A stretch of DNA of 64,000 nt from Geomonas anaerohicana. Lineage in GTDB: Bacteria > Desulfobacterota > Desulfuromonadia > Geobacterales > Geobacteraceae. The position numbers and the translations under genes were made by a program. Below, one piece after another: positions 63,282 to 64,000 of this stretch. Location of the stretch: NCBI RefSeq assembly GCF_016458305.1, contig NZ_JAEMHL010000001.1:496001-560000 (forward strand), given 5' to 3'. Within the stretch, counting starts at the first letter, position 1; every line of letters starts with the position of its first letter. The notes below the pieces were generated by a model. That model ran no database searches and had not been told where the DNA came from. It was given only the letters and a program-made list of their open reading frames with translations.

Positions 63282-64000
63282 GAGGTGATGGCCTTAAGGA
63301 CGGCGCAGAAGTCGCGGTCGGCAAGACCCATCCCCTTTGCCCTCTTGAAGCTCTCATTGGCGGCCGCGGCGGAGACCAGGGGCTGGTTCAGTGTGTCGCC
63401 CAGGGCCACGGCCAGGCGCATGTCCTTCTGCATGTGTTTGAGCGGGAAGGCAGGGTCGAACATCCCCTGCGTCATCTGGGCTCCCTTCAGCTTGAACATC
63501 GGGTTGGCCAGCGCGCCGGAGTCAAGCACGTCCAAAAGGTCCGCGCTGGCAAGGCCCGCCTTCTCCGCCAGGGCCAAGCCCTCGCAGAAGATGGTCATCA
63601 TCCCTCCCATTACCATGTTGACGATGAGCTTCATCTCTGCGCCGCGCCCCACCTCGCCGAGGAAGAGGCTCTTTTTGCCCATCTTCTCGAAGAGCGGCAT
63701 GGTCTTATCGAAGAGGCCGTGGTCGCCGGCGGCGAGGATGATCAGGGTGCCGTCCTCGGCCGGCTTTTTGCTCCCCGACACCGGCGCCTCGAGGAACCTG
63801 CCACCCTTGGCGGTGACTGCGGCCGCGATCTCCTGGGCCGTGGCGGCGTCCACCGTGGACATGTCCACGTAGCCTCGGCCGGCGCCGATTCCTTCCAGCG
63901 CTCCCTGCGGGCCGAAGCAGACGTCATGGGCCGCGGCCGGGTCGGCCAGCATCGCGATGGTGATGGCGCAGGTGGAGGTAACTTCCGCCGGCGTTGCCGC
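63278..64000 (-). CDS. Beta-hydroxyacid dehydrogenase (glyoxylate/succinic-semialdehyde reductase type), 5'-truncated by window edge
   Basis: The frame is open to the right edge (about 240 residues visible; the N-terminal dinucleotide-binding GxGxxG is beyond the window). Visible: AEVTSTCAITIAMLADP, the substrate motif APVSGSKKPAEDGTLIILAAGD, the catalytic lysine in KLIVNMVMGG and the C-terminal FPLKHMQKDMRLA. These match the GLYR/GHB dehydrogenase branch, which reduces glyoxylate or succinic semialdehyde with NADPH. Succinic semialdehyde would fit the gabT-like enzyme in this window, but the genes are far apart. Confidence 0.88.
   Translation of the reverse strand, partial: AATPAEVTSTCAITIAMLADPAAAHDVCFGPQGALEGIGAGRGYVDMSTVDAATAQEIAAAVTAKGGRFLEAPVSGSKKPAEDGTLIILAAGDHGLFDKTMPLFEKMGKKSLFLGEVGRGAEMKLIVNMVMGGMMTIFCEGLALAEKAGLASADLLDVLDSGALANPMFKLKGAQMTQGMFDPAFPLKHMQKDMRLAVALGDTLNQPLVSAAAANESFKRAKGMGLADRDFCAVLKAITS

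Overview
The window is high-GC DNA with compact, mostly operonic genes. It looks like a chromosome segment of a Geobacter-type deltaproteobacterium (Desulfuromonadota, Geobacterales, in the Geomonas/Citrifermentans range). That assignment is an inference. It rests on the mix of branched-chain amino-acid ABC transport, large sigma-54 activators, a hybrid histidine kinase, a PilY1/minor-pilin operon, a biotin transcarboxylase operon, a SAM-riboswitch metX and three families of dispersed palindromic repeats. No rRNA, tRNA or CRISPR array was seen.

Layout. 1-7941: a minus-strand liv operon (livK-livH-livM-livG, cut by the left edge), its likely PAS/sigma-54 activator, and a divergent class III aminotransferase (gabT-like) behind a long, foldable leader. 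A near-identical palindrome lies upstream of both livK and gabT, so one activator probably controls uptake and transamination together. 8181-13020: Nudix hydrolase, hybrid histidine kinase, OmpA-like protein and a response regulator fused to an orphan HisKA helix pair. 13241-14255: azlCD amino-acid exporter. 14308-14732: a decayed gene fragment and a strongly nested inverted-repeat structure. 14856-22700: a small secreted protein, a PilY1 tip protein with three extra Ig-like domains, and four minor pilins (gspH/fimT-, pilV-, pilW- and pilX-like).

23526-35022 is an integrated element of about 11.5 kb. It is bounded by a 29-bp direct repeat (one mismatch) that duplicates the 3' end of a sigma-54 activator gene. 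It carries a tyrosine integrase, an AlpA-like HTH protein, integrase arm-type repeats, an orphan XRE repressor with twin operators, a tetR/SDR/NAD-binding cassette, a Fic protein, the wreck of a MobF relaxase-helicase gene, and a low-GC HEPN-STAND NTPase-TPR gene. The last is the best candidate in the window for an undescribed (anti-phage) system.

34992-40631: a minus-strand operon of metallo-beta-lactamase-fold hydrolase, a large unrecognised protein and a GAF/sigma-54 activator. 40790-46517: glycosyltransferase, a transcarboxylase-type operon (5S, 12S, a 66-residue protein, 1.3S biotin carrier) and a CHRD protein. 46652-57865: rmuC with an alpha/beta hydrolase, then recC-recB-recD, whose gaps are packed with inverted repeat pairs. 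One repeat lies inside the recB reading frame. 58148-61590: polysaccharide deacetylase, membrane-anchored endonuclease/phosphatase-fold protein and a divergent acetate-kinase paralogue. 61725-64000: metX under a SAM-I riboswitch, a 56-residue membrane protein and a beta-hydroxyacid dehydrogenase cut by the right edge.
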